Shown: positions 12,310 through 25,200, numbered from the stretch's first letter. The stretch is 64,000 nucleotides of DNA from Antedon mediterranea (GCF_964355755.1 NC_092680.1:1307001-1371000), one strand, 5' to 3'. The notes: generated from the letters alone by a model not told the origin. Numbers and translations are program-made.

Positions 12310-14862
12310 ATGATAAACATGACTGATGAATTAAAGAATAAAATTGTGCAGCATATTTCATCAGATGCAGTATCATGTGACCTGCTTTGGAGCCTCTTTT
12401 CTGCTGCATTATTTACGTATCGGCATGATACTGTACTTCGACCATTTCCATCAGATTTCATAGATACAAATGGGGAGAAGGATTTTGAGAACCTAGTAAG
12501 CCTCAGTAGACATAATTTTAATTGATTTATTCTGTAATAATCGAGAATGTATTAATTATTAATATTATTGACTTTAAAGTATATCAACTGTATGTTATTC
12601 TTAATTTATGTTTATCATTTAAATGCTACAAATTATATGCACCTGGATGTGTTCTTTTAATCCACAAACTTTATACACAGTTATTATTTTTATATATTAT
12701 ATATTCAAACTCTATATACTTAAACTTTATATATAGATATATCATGACTTATAACTTTTTTTTAGGAAAATGTTGCCAGAGATATACCTAACCTGAAATT
12801 GGTGCCAGATGCTTTGAAAGCAAATCAAATTCCTGAACAGTCCTGCCAACTATTAAATTGGGTGATAGACACTAAAACATTTAGTCTAAAAACTCAAGAC
12901 ACAAAGCAGGTATTGTAAACTATCAGTACAACAACAGTTTTGCTATAATCTCCTGTTTCTGTAAATACTGTATACAGTTTCTACCATTGCAGTTCAATTC
13001 TTGTTTGTTGCTTATTGTTGATAGGTTAGCAAATTTAGAAAGTATCAACATTAATTAAAATTTGAATACTTTTAAACATATAAACAGTGGGAAAATAAAA
13101 TATATTCACCATTTTAATTATAACTATTGTTTTTTTGTCGTCAGTTTCAAAATATTTTAGAATTAACGGGAGAAGCCAGTTATGAAGTGAAACCAGACTA
13201 TGTATTTGAGGTACAATATTGTACAGCGAGTGAAGAGAAGTTTAACAGATTGCGGCAATCAAAGGACTTGCTTTATGCTTACCATGGCAGTCGCCTGGAA
13301 AACTTTTACTCAATCTTACATAATGGTCTTCATTCACATATGAACAAGGTACGCTCAATAAGAAACAAGTACTTTTAATCTATATGAACAAGTAAAAAGG
13401 TACACTTTACTTGTACTCAATATCAGCAAGGTACACTTTACTTTTACTCAATATCAGCAAGGTACACTTTACTTATACTCAATATCAGGTAGGTACACTT
13501 TTATTTTTGTTGGGTGATATGCAACACAAGTATTGTTCCTATTCTAATTTGTATTTGTTTTCAATGCAGACATCATTATTTGGTGAAGGCACATACCTAT
13601 CAAGTGACTTGAGCATATCGTTACCATATAGTCCAACATGTAAAGGCTGGCATAGCAGTAATCTAGGAGAAAGCTTGAGTTGTGTAGCGGTATGTGAGAT
13701 GATTGACCACCCAGATGTCAAATGTCAAGTTAAAGGTCAATATTATTATTATTGGTATTTTTTACTATTTCTAAAGCTCTGTCTACACTCTATCAAACTA
13801 GTTTGACAAAAAAAGGTGTGATGTGGCCAAATATGGTAGTGATATACACAAATATGGTAGTGATATGACATCATCATATCCATATAATAAATGGGCACAT
13901 CACATTTTTTGGTCACATACAATCATGTTTCTTTTGTCTTATATATAGACTCAAAAACAGGATCAAAGGGACGGACATATGCAGCAAACAGCATGGGTGG
14001 TGAGGTTCCACAAAAATACTACGTTGTACAAAATAATGAGGTTATAAGACTTAAGTATTTACTTGTGTTTGGAAGCAAAGTTGTTAGTAAAACTAAAGTA
14101 CGGTAAGTGTTATACTTTATTAGTTCTCTGTCTTTTGAAATATTAATAATAATCTTTTATAAATTTTCACTATCAATGAACAGTTTTAGAGGTTCGAGTT
14201 TAAAACTGAAATCTATTGCCTTGTTTCATATTTCTTATTTATTGTATATTGTTATCGAAATTGGTAAATATTACATAATATAATTATTATTGTTAATTCA
14301 TAAAATTAATGATTTGATTACATGTAGATAAATACAGTAGTGTATGCTGTATGATTGCAATATGACTTGAAAACAACTTAACAACTTTAAACTTTGTCTA
14401 CACTATCAAACCATGGAGGAAAAAAATAATCTATTTTTTCCTTGTTGTTGAAGGTTTGCATGGCGAAACCAAATGTTGATATAAAGTTTGCGGTACACCA
14501 CGTATAGTAGTTCTGAAAAGAACTGTTGAGTTTCTCCTTTTCCTCCATGATCAAACTTAATGTGACAAAAAAGGTGTGATGTGCCTATGTACATGATGTA
14601 TATCACTACCATATTTAAGCATATCACTACCATATTTGGGCATATCATACTAGTTTGATAATGTAGACAGAGATTAATAGCCATTTCATTCTGTTATTCT
14701 TTTGTTATTATCAGGTCTGCGGATAGACAACCAAAGTGGGTCAAGTGGATACGACAAAATTCTTTTCTAGTAACAATTTTATTTTACATAATGGTCCTTC
14801 TATTTATAGGTTTGTATAATTCTAAGAATGCAAGGAAGTTTTTAAAAAAATATCTATTATGA
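12310..14862 (+). CDS. PARP16: PARP16, ER tail-anchored mono-ADP-ribosyltransferase
   Basis: Six coding exons: 12310-12495, 12766-12909, 13145-13348, 13570-13735, 13949-14102 and 14715-14862. They join in phase to 333 aa (the human protein is 322). All introns are GT-AG. Family matches include LRPFPSDF near the N-terminus, [11 protein letters not shown] (His157), [13 protein letters not shown] (Tyr187), [17 protein letters not shown], and QKYYVVQNN with the third catalytic-site tyrosine (257 or 258). A hydrophobic C-terminal helix (about 302-318) followed by a basic tail matches the single-pass ER anchor of PARP16. The family transfers single ADP-ribose units from NAD+ and is linked to the unfolded-protein response. 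An alternative start is the ATG at 12319. Two MITEs sit in introns 4 and 5. All key residues are present, so the gene looks functional. Confidence 0.95.
13397..13497. repeat. Short tandem repeat in PARP16 intron 3
   Basis: Three to four imperfect copies of a roughly 31-bp unit, AAGGTACACTTTACTT plus TACTCAATATCAGC. It lies between exons 3 and 4 of PARP16. Confidence 0.8.
13772..13919 (+). mobile_element. MITE family 1, 3'-truncated, in PARP16 intron 4
   Basis: Begins TAAAGCTCTGTCTACAC and continues with the family core (TAGTGATAT blocks, ACATCATC, GGGCACATCACA). The right terminal inverted repeat is missing, and the sequence ends about 30 bp before the exon 5 acceptor. Confidence 0.85.
14388..14676 (-). 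mobile_element. MITE family 1 carrying a nested element, PARP16 intron 5
   Basis: The ends read TTAAACTTTGTCTACACTAT and AATGTAGACAGAGATTAA. The copy is longer than its relatives because another element (14412-14549) is inserted in it. The core runs in the opposite order to the copy in intron 4. Confidence 0.85.
14412..14549. mobile_element. Nested 138-bp TIR element with 7-8 bp TSD
   Basis: The ends are CATGGAGGAAAA and TTTTCCTCCATG, an almost perfect inverted repeat. ATCAAAC stands directly outside both ends; the host MITE has this word once, so it is a target duplication. An 8-bp reading would be TATCAAAC against GATCAAAC. TSD length and the CATG terminus fit a hAT- or P-type MITE. The superfamily is inference. 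Confidence 0.75.
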
Positions 14863-14913
14863 TAAACGATTTATTTTACTTTCTTTTTTACTTCCAATCA
14901 TTATTGTTTGTAG

Positions 14914-14936
14914 AATAAATATTATGTTATAATAAA
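14914..14936 (+). terminator. PARP16 polyadenylation signals
   Basis: AATAAA at 14914-14919 and again at 14931-14936, 52-74 bp after the PARP16 stop codon. Confidence 0.7.
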
Positions 14937-15452
14937 ATAACAAAATTATATAAATACTGTACAGCATTTTTCTGGAAAGTTTGTTTTTTATTGAGAACCA
15001 ACTTGTCATTAAAAGTTGAAATCGTGCAGGAAAACGTTTTATAGTGTTGCCCTGGAAATCTGAAATTGTTTAATTTGGTAAATACTGGCATGGAAGACAT
15101 TATTTTATAGCCAATTTATAAAATACAATAAATGTCATGTCATCATTTTAAAATTGTTCATCAGAGTTTTACAGTCTGAGTATTTTGTAATAGATTTCAT
15201 AATACTGGCTATATACAGTAATAAAATCTATTTAAGTCATTATACTTAGTTTAAAGCTTTCGTCTTGTAATGGGAGAATTAAGTTGTGGTAGGATGTGTG
15301 TTAGCAATATTATACTAGCAATACACTATTTATGAAGTCTAGATGAATTTTAGTTTATTTATCAATTATCATTTGATATACTTGCTGTTTGCACATTAGT
15401 GTTTTTTTATTAACTAGTTATAATAGTTAATACAATATTTGTGTTATAAATC

Positions 15453-15623
15453 TAAATCTCTGTCTACACTATCAAACTTTGTGACAACAAAATGTGATAT
15501 GCCTATATATGAATGATGTCATATCACGACCATATTTAAGCATATCACCCCGCATATCACTACCGTATTTGGGGACATCGCACCTTTTTGTCAAACTAGT
15601 ATGATAGTGTAGACAGAGCTTTA
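15453..15623 (-). mobile_element. MITE family 1, complete copy
   Basis: TAAATCTCTGTCTACACTAT on the left and ATAGTGTAGACAGAGCTTTA on the right. The internal CATATCAC, CCATATTTGGG and CATCGCACC blocks match the family. It lies directly before the 59-bp satellite. Confidence 0.9.
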
Positions 15624-15633
15624 TACATTTTAA

Positions 15634-17247
15634 AAGCATCAAAGTCCTTCAAACCCACAAGGGAACCCCTCGGTACACTGTAACTGGCCTGCAAGCATCA
15701 AAGTCCTTTAAACCCACAAGGGAACCCCTCGGTACACTGTAACTGGCCTGCAAGCATCAAAGTCCTTCAAACCCACAAGGGAACCCCCCTCGGTACACTG
15801 TAACTGGCCTGCAAGCATCAAAGTCCTTCAAACCCACAAGGGAACCCCTCGGTACACTGTAACTGGCCTGCAAGCATCAAAGTCCTTTAAACCCACAAGG
15901 GAACCCCTCGGTACACTGTAACTGGCCTGCAAGCATCAAAGTCCTTCAAACCCACAAGGGAACCCCTCGGTACACTGTAACTGGCCTGCAAGCATCAAAG
16001 TCCTTTAAACCCACAAGGGAACCCCTCGGTACACTGTAACTGGCCTGCAAGCATCAAAGTCCTTCAAACCCACAAGGGAACCCCCCTCGGTACACTGTAA
16101 CTGGCCTGCAAGCATCAAAGTCCTTCAAACCCACAAGGGAACCCCCCTCGGTACACTGTAACTGGCCTGCAAGCATCAAAGTCCTTCAAACCCACAAGGG
16201 AACCCCCCTCGGTACACTGTAACTGGCCTGCAAGCATCAAAGTCCTTTAAACCCACAAGGGAACCCCTCGGTACACTGTAACTGGCCTGCAAGCATCAAA
16301 GTCCTTCAAACCCACAAGGGAACCCCTCGGTACACTGTAACTGGCCTGCAAGCATCAAAGTCCTTTAAACCCACAAGGGAACCCCTCGGTACACTGTAAC
16401 TGGCCTGCAAGCATCAAAGTCCTTCAAACCCACAAGGGAACCCCCCTCGGTACACTGTAACTGGCCTGCAAGCATCAAAGTCCTTCAAACCCACAAGGGA
16501 ACCCCTCGGTACACTGTAACTGGCCTGCAAGCATCAAAGTCCTTTAAACCCACAAGGGAACCCCTCGGTACACTGTAACTGGCCTGCAAGCATCAAAGTC
16601 CTTTAAACCCACAAGGGAACCCCTCGGTACACTGTAACTGGCCTGCAAGCATCAAAGTCCTTTAAACCCACAAGGGAACCCCTCGGTACACTGTAACTGG
16701 CCTGCAAGCATCAAAGTCCTTCAAACCCACAAGGGAACCCCTCGGTACACTGTAACTGGCCTGCAAGCATCAAAGTCCTTCAAACCCACAAGGGAACCCC
16801 CCTCGGTACACTGTAACTGGCCTGCAAGCATCAAAGTCCTTCAAACCCACAAGGGAACCCCCCTCGGTACACTGTAACTGGCCTGCAAGCATCAAAGTCC
16901 TTTAAACCCACAAGGGAACCCCTCGGTACACTGTAACTGGCCTGCAAGCATCAAAGTCCTTCAAACCCACAAGGGAACCCCCCTCGGTACACTGTAACTG
17001 GCCTGCAAGCATCAAAGTCCTTCAAACCCACAAGGGAACCCCCCTCGGTACACTGTAACTGGCCTGCAAGCATCAAAGTCCTTCAAACCCACAAGGGAAC
17101 CCCTCGGTACACTGTAACTGGCCTGCAAGCATCAAAGTCCTTCAAACCCACAAGGGAACCCCTCGGTACACTGTAACTGGCCTGCAAGCATCAAAGTCCT
17201 TCAAACCCACAAGGGAACCCCTCGGTACACTTTAACTGGCCTGCAAG
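15634..17247. repeat. 59/61-bp satellite, about 27 copies, between convergent genes
   Basis: The unit is AAGCATCAAAGTCCTTCAAA, CCCACAAGGGAACCCCTCGG, TACACTGTAACTGGCCTGC. Copies are nearly identical. Two variable positions exist: TTCAAAC versus TTTAAAC, and a C-run of four (59 bp) or six (61 bp). All nine TTTAAAC copies have the short C-run. The array sits in the 3.2 kb between the stop codons of PARP16 (+) and ARMC6 (-). No ORF persists through it. Confidence 0.97.
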
Positions 17248-17623
17248 ATTATATCTAAATTACAATAAGGACTCGTACTAGATATCTCTTAAAAAACTCA
17301 TGGCTATTTGGTCATAACCTAGAGCATAGATTGTGCAAGTATATAGTAAAAATTACCAATAACCCACCAATAATTACGTTGTATGCATTAGAGCCTACCG
17401 TATAAAACTGTATAAATGTATTAAATCAAATAAATACTCCAAAATCTTTGTATTTTTGCTACCTTTATTCTATTTTCATACAAACTGATTGATTGCACTG
17501 CAACATACTGTATATTTTGGTCATGAATTCAATGTACTGTACAGACAGCAATAAATAATAAAAGAATAAGCATATTTAGCAATTAGCAACACACATTCGT
17601 CTGGGAGTATAGACATTAATACA

Positions 17624-17629
17624 TTTATT
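17624..17629 (-). terminator. Candidate ARMC6 polyadenylation signal
   Basis: AATAAA read on the minus strand, about 390 bp past the ARMC6 stop. The region between is open 3'UTR with no other feature. Confidence 0.4.
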
Positions 17630-18015
17630 TATAAAATTTAAGTCACTGTACCACATATCTTTATCATTCATTAAGAATTAATTATAAATGCATGAATCAT
17701 TTATATACTGTAGTTCCAAGCTAGATGACCACAGATCTTTTACAAAATACACACTATTATGTCCATTGTAAAAAAAATAATGCTTGTGAGCACTAGTACA
17801 TCTTTTGAGATAAATAGGGGCTTACCACATTTTAATAGTTGTTGTGGACAGACGAGAGTGCGCTGACATGACCATTGGAGGAGAAGCATGTAGTTGACAA
17901 TTGTAATATAAGTCCAGAGCGCCAGAAGCAATTAACATAATAGAATGGGGTATTAAATCATAATTGATTGAACTCCCTTCAAAAAGCTTTGTTATCCCAT
18001 CCAATTGTGCATTCC

Positions 18016-20777
18016 TTAATTTACTACACCATTTTTCTCGCCCTTCCAACGTTCAATCAGTTCCACTTTGCAACCTAGGTCTCTCAGTGCTGCCTTAGCT
18101 TCATCTGGACACTGTTTACTAGCCTGCTGTATTAGCTCTTCAGCACCTATCTGAAGTATAGGCTCACAGTATTGTTTGGTGCGTGCTATTAAGTTACGAA
18201 TAGCCATGCATGCATTTGTCTATGAATAAAAATAAATTATATATAATTCATAAATCCTTGAAAATTATTACATTATTGTGAAATTTTATACAAGAAATAT
18301 TCTGGATAAGTTTAAAGTTAGATTTATTTTACTATAACTTAATTTGTACTATATTATATCTATTAAGCTCTCTGCAAGTTTGTTTGGATGTTATTCAGTT
18401 ATCAAGACATTCCATCACAGAAAGATAAGTCACCTTTATTGAAAGAGAATGATTAAAATCACAAATTCTCAATTCAAGGATGGGCTTATAAATGACAAGG
18501 AATGGGCTTATAAATCACTAGGAATGGGCTTATAAATGAGTCAGAATGGTGATTACCTGAACTGCTTTTGAGTTTGGATGTAGTGTCATAGCCTTGAGGA
18601 TAACAGTAGGCCCGTCACTGTCCATCACCACTTTACAATGGTTTGGGTTACGAAGTACAATGGCACCAATTGCACCACATCCCAAAGCACATACCTGAAG
18701 AACACAAACAAACATGTTTACTACATTACATAATAGTTTAAATAAATAAAATAATTTTTGAGGTAAAATTGAATAGAGAGATGAATGAAAGAATGGAGAA
18801 CCTGTTTAGTTTAGTTATTTATCCAGGCATTATTTGGTTCCTATGCAGCAAATTTGGCAAAAACTGTGACGAGTAAAAAACTACAAGGTCCTATGTATGT
18901 CAATACATATATACAATCAGGTAGCAGGTACTAAAGCTCTGTCTACACTATCAAACTATGGGGCAAAAAAATGTGATGTGGCCATATGGACATGATGATG
19001 TCATATCACTACCATATGAGGGCACATCACACTTGTCAAGCTAGTTTGATAGTGTGGACAGAGCTTTACATGACAGTACAAAACACAAACCTGGGATTGC
19101 TTGATGTGTTTAGACATAGCATTCAGAATAAAGCCAGTGCCTCCAGAATTAACAATTGCTATTTTGACATCATCATTTCCAGCTATTGCTTTCAACACTG
19201 CAAATACTTGTTTCACAATCTCCTACAAAAAAGTAAATAAAAATATTTTATATAATTGTAATTACTTTTTCAGAGAGATAAATGTATGTAGTATAGTCTA
19301 AAGCTCTATCTACACTGTCAAACTAGTTTGTAAAAAAAAAAGTGTGATGTATCCAAATATGGTGGTGATATTTCCAATGATAGTGATATGACATCATCTT
19401 GTCCATATATGGGCACATCACATTTTTTTGTCACATCAAGTTTGATAGTGTAGACAGAGCTTTAGCCAAATTCCTCTTGGATCCATATAGGAGTGCTGCA
19501 CATTGGCTACTGTGGTTTTAATTTACTCAGTCTGCAAGCGAGAAATACATTACATTTGTTTAATGCATTTATTGTACAGCTTTAATTAACGATTTTGTTA
19601 CTAAATGATCACTAACCTGACATTCCAGATGTTCCGCTAGAATCTTAAGTACAAACTTGAGGCCACCTAGGTTAACAATTTGTTGACAAAACTCATTTCT
19701 AACAGCTAGTTTGCTTAGCATTGAGCAAACCTCTATCAAGGTGATTTCATCTTGGTATAATGGGTCTACAAAACAATTTAATCATTCAATTTTGTTTTCA
19801 ATTATCAACAATTTTTTTTAAAACAAGATAATTTATTATGGTGTTACTGTATGTTTTTTTCAAGTTTTATTTTGTATTATGTTTTAAAGTTCTGAATAAG
19901 AAATATAATGTAATTTTAGGTTATAATATAAATTGAAACTTAAAGCTTAGTAAATATGTAAATTGGTTTAAATAAAATCTTAAAATATTAAATCACTGCA
20001 AATTAACTTACTTTTTAATGTATCTAACATGGCCTCAATGGCACCTAGTTCTACCATCAACTTGGCATGCTCGTGAGCCTTACCAAATGGTGCTCTGATG
20101 TCATCATCAAGTGTTAGAGTCTTCAGTGACTTACATGCCTCTTTCACAATCTTGCAGTCCACATTTTCTTTCTTTAACACAGATAATAATTTCTCTATCA
20201 GTCCATTTGCTACATACCTCTGTCTGTTCATTTCATGCATGATGGATGTTACTCCTGTGATTTTAATCATCAAGTATGTAACATCTGTGCTATCATTTTC
20301 CAGGTGATTTATCATGAATATTATTGCTTCCAAAGTAATTAAATCAGGCTGGCCATTGCACAAACACAATAAAGCTTCTAGTACTTCTTTCAAGCTGCTT
20401 TCATCATCAACAAAACGTTCGCAAAGTGAAAATAAAACTGGAAAAGCATTATTTGCTGCCGCTAATACTCTATGTGCCAAATCAATATCGCATTCCTCTC
20501 GGAATATTTTTATACTTTCTGTAAGTTCCTCGTCAATGTAATCTCCACCGTCAACTATCTTTGCTATTTTGTTGATAGATTCAAGTATGCGATGGCTTGT
20601 GTTATCCCCTGACTCTTTTTGGAGGTAGAGTGTAGTTACAATATTTGCGAGGTTGACACCCTGCGACTCAAATTGTTTAATGACATCATCCACAGCTTCT
20701 TGTCCTTCCATACCAAACTCTTCAATGTTTTCCTTAACGACTGCATCAAAAGTCTCTTGCGTAATTCGTTTTGCCAT
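18016..20777 (-). CDS. ARMC6: ARMC6, armadillo repeat-containing protein 6
   Basis: Five coding exons on the minus strand: 20777-20012, 19765-19617, 19222-19091, 18694-18557 and 18219-18016. They join in phase to 462 aa, slightly shorter than the human protein (about 476-501). The N-terminus MAKRITQETFDAVVKENIEE is the family hallmark (human begins with a near-identical RIAQETFD). Later matches are LTLDDDIRAPFGKAHEHAK, LAVRNEFCQQIVNLGGL, LKAIAGNDDVKIAIVNSGGT and AKAALRDLGCKVELIERW. These are helical armadillo repeats forming a protein-binding solenoid, and the cellular role of the family is poorly defined. Introns 2 and 3 hold MITEs, one ending only 22 bp before the exon-3 donor in genomic order. 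The gene appears intact and converges on PARP16 across the satellite. Confidence 0.94.
18932..19068. mobile_element. MITE family 1 in ARMC6 intron 3
   Basis: TAAAGCTCTGTCTACACTAT to ATAGTGTGGACAGAGCTTTA, 137 bp, with an internal deletion relative to the 165-bp copies. It lies 22 bp from the edge of ARMC6 exon 3. Confidence 0.9.
19299..19464. mobile_element. MITE family 1 in ARMC6 intron 2
   Basis: Full-length copy of 166 bp, TAAAGCTCTATCTACACTGT to ATAGTGTAGACAGAGCTTTA, with the TGGTGGTGATAT and GACATCATCTTGTCC core. Confidence 0.92.
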
Positions 20778-21370
20778 TTTGCTGTATGTATCCTATTAGG
20801 TAGACACAATATAAAATAAGTAAGACTGAAAAGTGTAACCACTTTTATTTTTTTTTAAATTAGGGCTAGGCCTAGACTAGGCCTATATAATAAATAATTA
20901 TGGATGAATACATTTAAAATTTAAAAAAAATGTTCTAGGCCTAGTTAGGCCTATTATAATAATTATATATAAATTCAAAATTGTGCAAGCGGAAATGTTT
21001 AGGTGCAATAGGCCTATGCATGCTATAGGCCTTATCAGCCTCTTCTAGTGTAGGCCTAGGCATGCCGGGCACCCGAGCTAAAAAACTATTTGGCATACAC
21101 GACCTAAGGCCTACCTAGTAGGTAACGGTAGGCCTACCTAGCAGGCCGGTAGCCTAGCTACAGTAAGCTAGGTTATCATGCCGTTCAAGGTCTACCAATG
21201 CAATTCAATCTATCATCTTTATATAGATAACAATCCAAATAGTTCAATGGTTAATAATATAAAATATTTAGCACAGCAAGACTACTTACGTTACTTTTTC
21301 GTATTTGTTTTTTTATAAAACAAGCAGCTGAAAAAAAGTGTGAAAGGGAAAATAAATAGCGCCCCTTACG
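20778..21370 (-). promoter_or_regulatory. ARMC6 5'UTR, 5' intron and promoter region
   Basis: On the minus strand an acceptor (CCTAATAG) ends at 20793, so 20792-20778 is 5'UTR joined to the ATG. The matching donor (AGTAAC then GTAAGTAG) ends a noncoding exon at 21290. Upstream of it lies AAGGGGCGCTA (21358-21368), similar to the GAGGGCGC block near PARP16. The intron holds a TAGGCCTA cluster. Splice sites are seen; promoter function is inferred. Confidence 0.6.
20860..21180. repeat. TAGGCCTA-rich cluster in the ARMC6 5' intron
   Basis: Many AGGCCTA, CTAGGCCTAG and GTAGGCCTACC words, the same class as at 11990-12190. Confidence 0.7.
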
Positions 21371-22236
21371 CTATGATCACTTTAATTTTTCCGACTCTCC
21401 AAAAAAAGTTTTACAGTAGTAGTAGAAATGCTGAAAATCTCTTCATTTACTGTATAATAATAATATTGATTATAATATATTATAATATAATATAAATGAT
21501 ATCCCAATAGCGCCAACATGTAATTTATTCACATTAGACTAGCAATTTCATTACCGGAAAAGACTTTAGGCCTATTGTGATTCATTTTCATTCCGAACAA
21601 ATTGAAGTAAACTTTAAATCAAATCTATAACTAGATCACATGCTGTCCGAGCAATCGTACTATATCATTAAAACACAATAGTTGTGACAAATAATGGATG
21701 GTGTTCTTTTGCAGGTCTGATTATTTTTCCAGAATCAAATAACAGTCCAATTGCTCCCCCGCCAATGATTGCTCATGGTAATGTCGTCCATCTTTAATTG
21801 CTTCTTTATTTTACATTAACAGGTAAATGCAAAATTAATAGCATTTACTTTCTCATTAAAAATACATTTAATCCTGTAGGCCTGTATACCTACCTACCTA
21901 CTAATACAAATTAAACTTATTGTTTGGGTATAGTTTGTATATTAAATTACAACAATTGCCAAACGTGACAGTATTACTAACAAAGTACTGTCAACTCAGT
22001 TGTGTCGTGCTGTGCCTATACATTTTCATCAATGTCTCTACATGATAATAGCTATTTGAACGAAATGGAACATGTTTATTATTATTATCCAGTGATACGA
22101 ATTGATGCATGATACCAAGAATAACATTATAAAAATATTACTCCTCGTTCTTTTTCATCAGGCAATGCTGAACTATAGTCTCTATTTCAAAACATTAAGA
22201 TGCTGTACTATGAGTTATCTTTGGTTTCTTCGCACT
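21371..22236. other. Intergenic, ARMC6 promoter to channel gene A 3' end
   Basis: AT-rich unique-looking sequence. It should contain the 3'UTR of channel gene A. No other gene or repeat was recognised. Confidence 0.5.
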
Positions 22237-25200
22237 TTATGCTGGTTCAATAGAATTCTTGCAGACTGATTTCTTACACGTCATCGCAATAAGATTCCAA
22301 AAGAAAATGATGAATTCAGTGATTGTCATGGCTGAAACACCGATGTACAAGCCAAGCAATCCTCCGACGCCACCAAGAAGGTTTTCAATCTGATGAAAAA
22401 ATACTACGGTTAAAATAAATCCATAAAAACCAATTGATATACGCATCTGAATTGAAATGAAAATTTACATTAAAATCAAAACGTTGAGACCCGTTTAATG
22501 CTTTTACGTTAGATCTAATACGTTGGAACGAAATTACAAAATTACAAATGTAAAGTTCATTTTTCACTAGGCGGAATCGAAAGCGTCAGTATATCTGGAA
22601 AAGTAGCTCATCCAAGAGTATTAAAAAATATAGGAGCACATGGGCTTCTTTTCGAGGTTTTATAGCAGTCTATATTTAATTGTCTAACAATTTAATGCCA
22701 TACAAATGTGTTTCTGATTTTTTTTTTAATGATCCACTCTTGTTTAGGCCTAGGCCTGATATTGTCAACCCTGTAAATATCGCTCTTTCAACAACAACAA
22801 AATTATTATTTTAAAAAAAATTGTATCCGTAGAGGTTCGAATCCACCCAATCTAGAGCAGAAAGCACTCAAACCTGAGCATTACCCGTTACGCCACAACG
22901 TACATGACTGAACAGCTGATAATAGTCTATTTATACGTGTATTACGCAATTCATCATTACGTCATAAGCATCATATTAACCTTTGTAAAACCAAAAATGA
23001 CCAGTTGGCTCAGTCGCCTGAGCGTCGTGTTAACAACACGCATGTCGTGGGTTCGATTCCCACGCTGGCCGGTGGAATAGAGTTAATGCTATGCGAGCAC
23101 CTGTGTTTGGGGTTCACAGATCAAACGTCCCCCTTTCCACCACACATCATGAGGCGACAATATCAATGCATCTGGTGATGTGCTGGAAACGACCCCAAAA
23201 GGCTGTGGCAGGGCCTTAGTGCTGAGGCAGGGAGAGCACATTTAACATCTTTTTTTTTATTTAATTTTTTTTCAACCTGTATTCGATCTCGTAAATTGTA
23301 TGCTTGGCGCCCTCAACTTTAAAGAAATTAATAATTCTCTTCCTTACGTATTTAGAATGGAATTTATATTCATCGCAGAAGTACGAAGCGGTTTGGTATG
23401 CCGTGCGTTGTTATGCAAATGATTTTATACAGGTGTAGTGGGAAAGATGGTATTGTTAGTCTTTCGCAATCAACACGCCACACTGTTAAATTTTGATTTT
23501 ATTAATCAGTGTGTTACTACATTGCTAGCGAAATATCCGATTCATGCAACATATTGTATTATAATATATTATAAATAATCGTTTATGGTATTTGGTGTGT
23601 ATCCCAGAAAATGTTTTAAACAGATAGTTTGTCTCCGATGGTTTTTGTATGGGGTTAATGGGGAGTAAAATAAGACCAAATATGGAACATTTTCAATGAT
23701 GCCGATGTCTAGACCAACTTCTAAACTTATATACTAATTCCGCCGCCGGGCTAGGCCTTAGGCATATACGAAGTCGATTTTTTAAAGTAGAAAACCCCAC
23801 CTAACATTTTTAAAGTCGATCTGCATAGTTGGCATTTTAACATTATCATAATTATCATAGGTGATTATGTAATGAGTATAAGTGCAATTCTGGGAGTTAG
23901 CTTTATTTTCATTCTTTAGCTCTGTCCCAACCATGGCGGGCTAGCACTGGAGACTTCATATTTAATTTCATATTTCAATGAATAGGTGCACTTTCCGGGG
24001 ACAAGCTCTATTGTCCTTGTGAGTCTTAGTTTGTTTCAAATCATGTAAAGTTTTTTTCGGCCGGGAACCTAGCAGCTCTATTTTTCAAATTGTCTTTGCT
24101 CATCCCCAACCATGGTGTGGGGTACTGAAGACTCTTATACGTTTTGTTTCAATAGATGTCATTTCCGGGGACCTTGCAGCTCTATTTTAAACAGTTTGGT
24201 ATGCTGTGCGTTGTTATGCAAATGAGCTTATGCATTTGTAATGGTTTATTCGCAGTCAACACGCCACAATGAACATTTTTGATTTTGTTACAAATTCGCC
24301 TAGTGGAACATCGGTTAAGGAAAATTAAAGGAACAAAAGTAAGATTTATAAATATATAAATTAAAGGTAATTACACATGGAAATAACCTGGCTGGTATGA
24401 TATTAACTCATATATAATCATTGTATTTCTTTTTTTATTTTCATTATACTTTACCGTGTACAAAGGTATTTGATCTAGTTTTTCCAAATTTAATTCTTCA
24501 AAGTATAATCTCAATCGCACCAGGTTCTTCCTGAAAGAGAACACATTGTTATTTATCCTTTTCTTTAAGTTAAACACAGTATTTGAATAGAATAATTGTT
24601 ATTATAGCCTGAGTGCACAGAACAGTTAATATACACAACTGTGTGAAATAAGTAAATGAAATCTTTTTTTTTGGTATACCATATAGAATGTCAGAAAAAT
24701 AATGAGGAAAATCGTTTTTCGGTATTTTTAAATTTTGGCCGATATAACACACACAAATACCTATTAACACAAACAAATACCTATATATATAGGGTATAGG
24801 GAAAAACCAATTTACGGTTTTTGTTAAATGGAGTTGTAAATCTTAGTTCTCTGAGTGCGTACACATAAACAGTGCAAAACCTTCCGATTCTCCCGATGTC
24901 ATAAGATAGATTCTAACTGACTATCACAAGTCATCTGAAGAATAGGGCCAGCTGGAGAATGTGGCAAAACATAATATATTATACATATAATATAGGCCTA
25001 TTCACGTTGGAGAATATACCACATTGGGGGGATGTTTCTGTACGCTAGCCTAGCCAGTTGACCACACCCTTTACAAACCACGCCCTAATACACATGAATA
25101 ATAATTACCTTGATGTTTCGACATTCGTTAACATCCTAGTAGCATTCGGGTTAGTCCAGTTGACCACACCCTCTACAAACCACACTCTCTACAAACCACG

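Noticed and set aside
9570-17247. CRISPR-like arrays (60-bp and 59-bp repeats)
   Set aside because: The repeats are contiguous with no unique spacers, there are no cas genes, and the DNA is eukaryotic. They are satellites.
17740-18049. Two minus-strand ORFs after ARMC6
   Set aside because: They lie in the ARMC6 last exon in another frame and in its 3'UTR; no family similarity.
22999-23070. Functional tRNA-Val (AAC)
   Set aside because: The acceptor and anticodon stems have mismatches, and a SINE-type body with a T-run follows directly.
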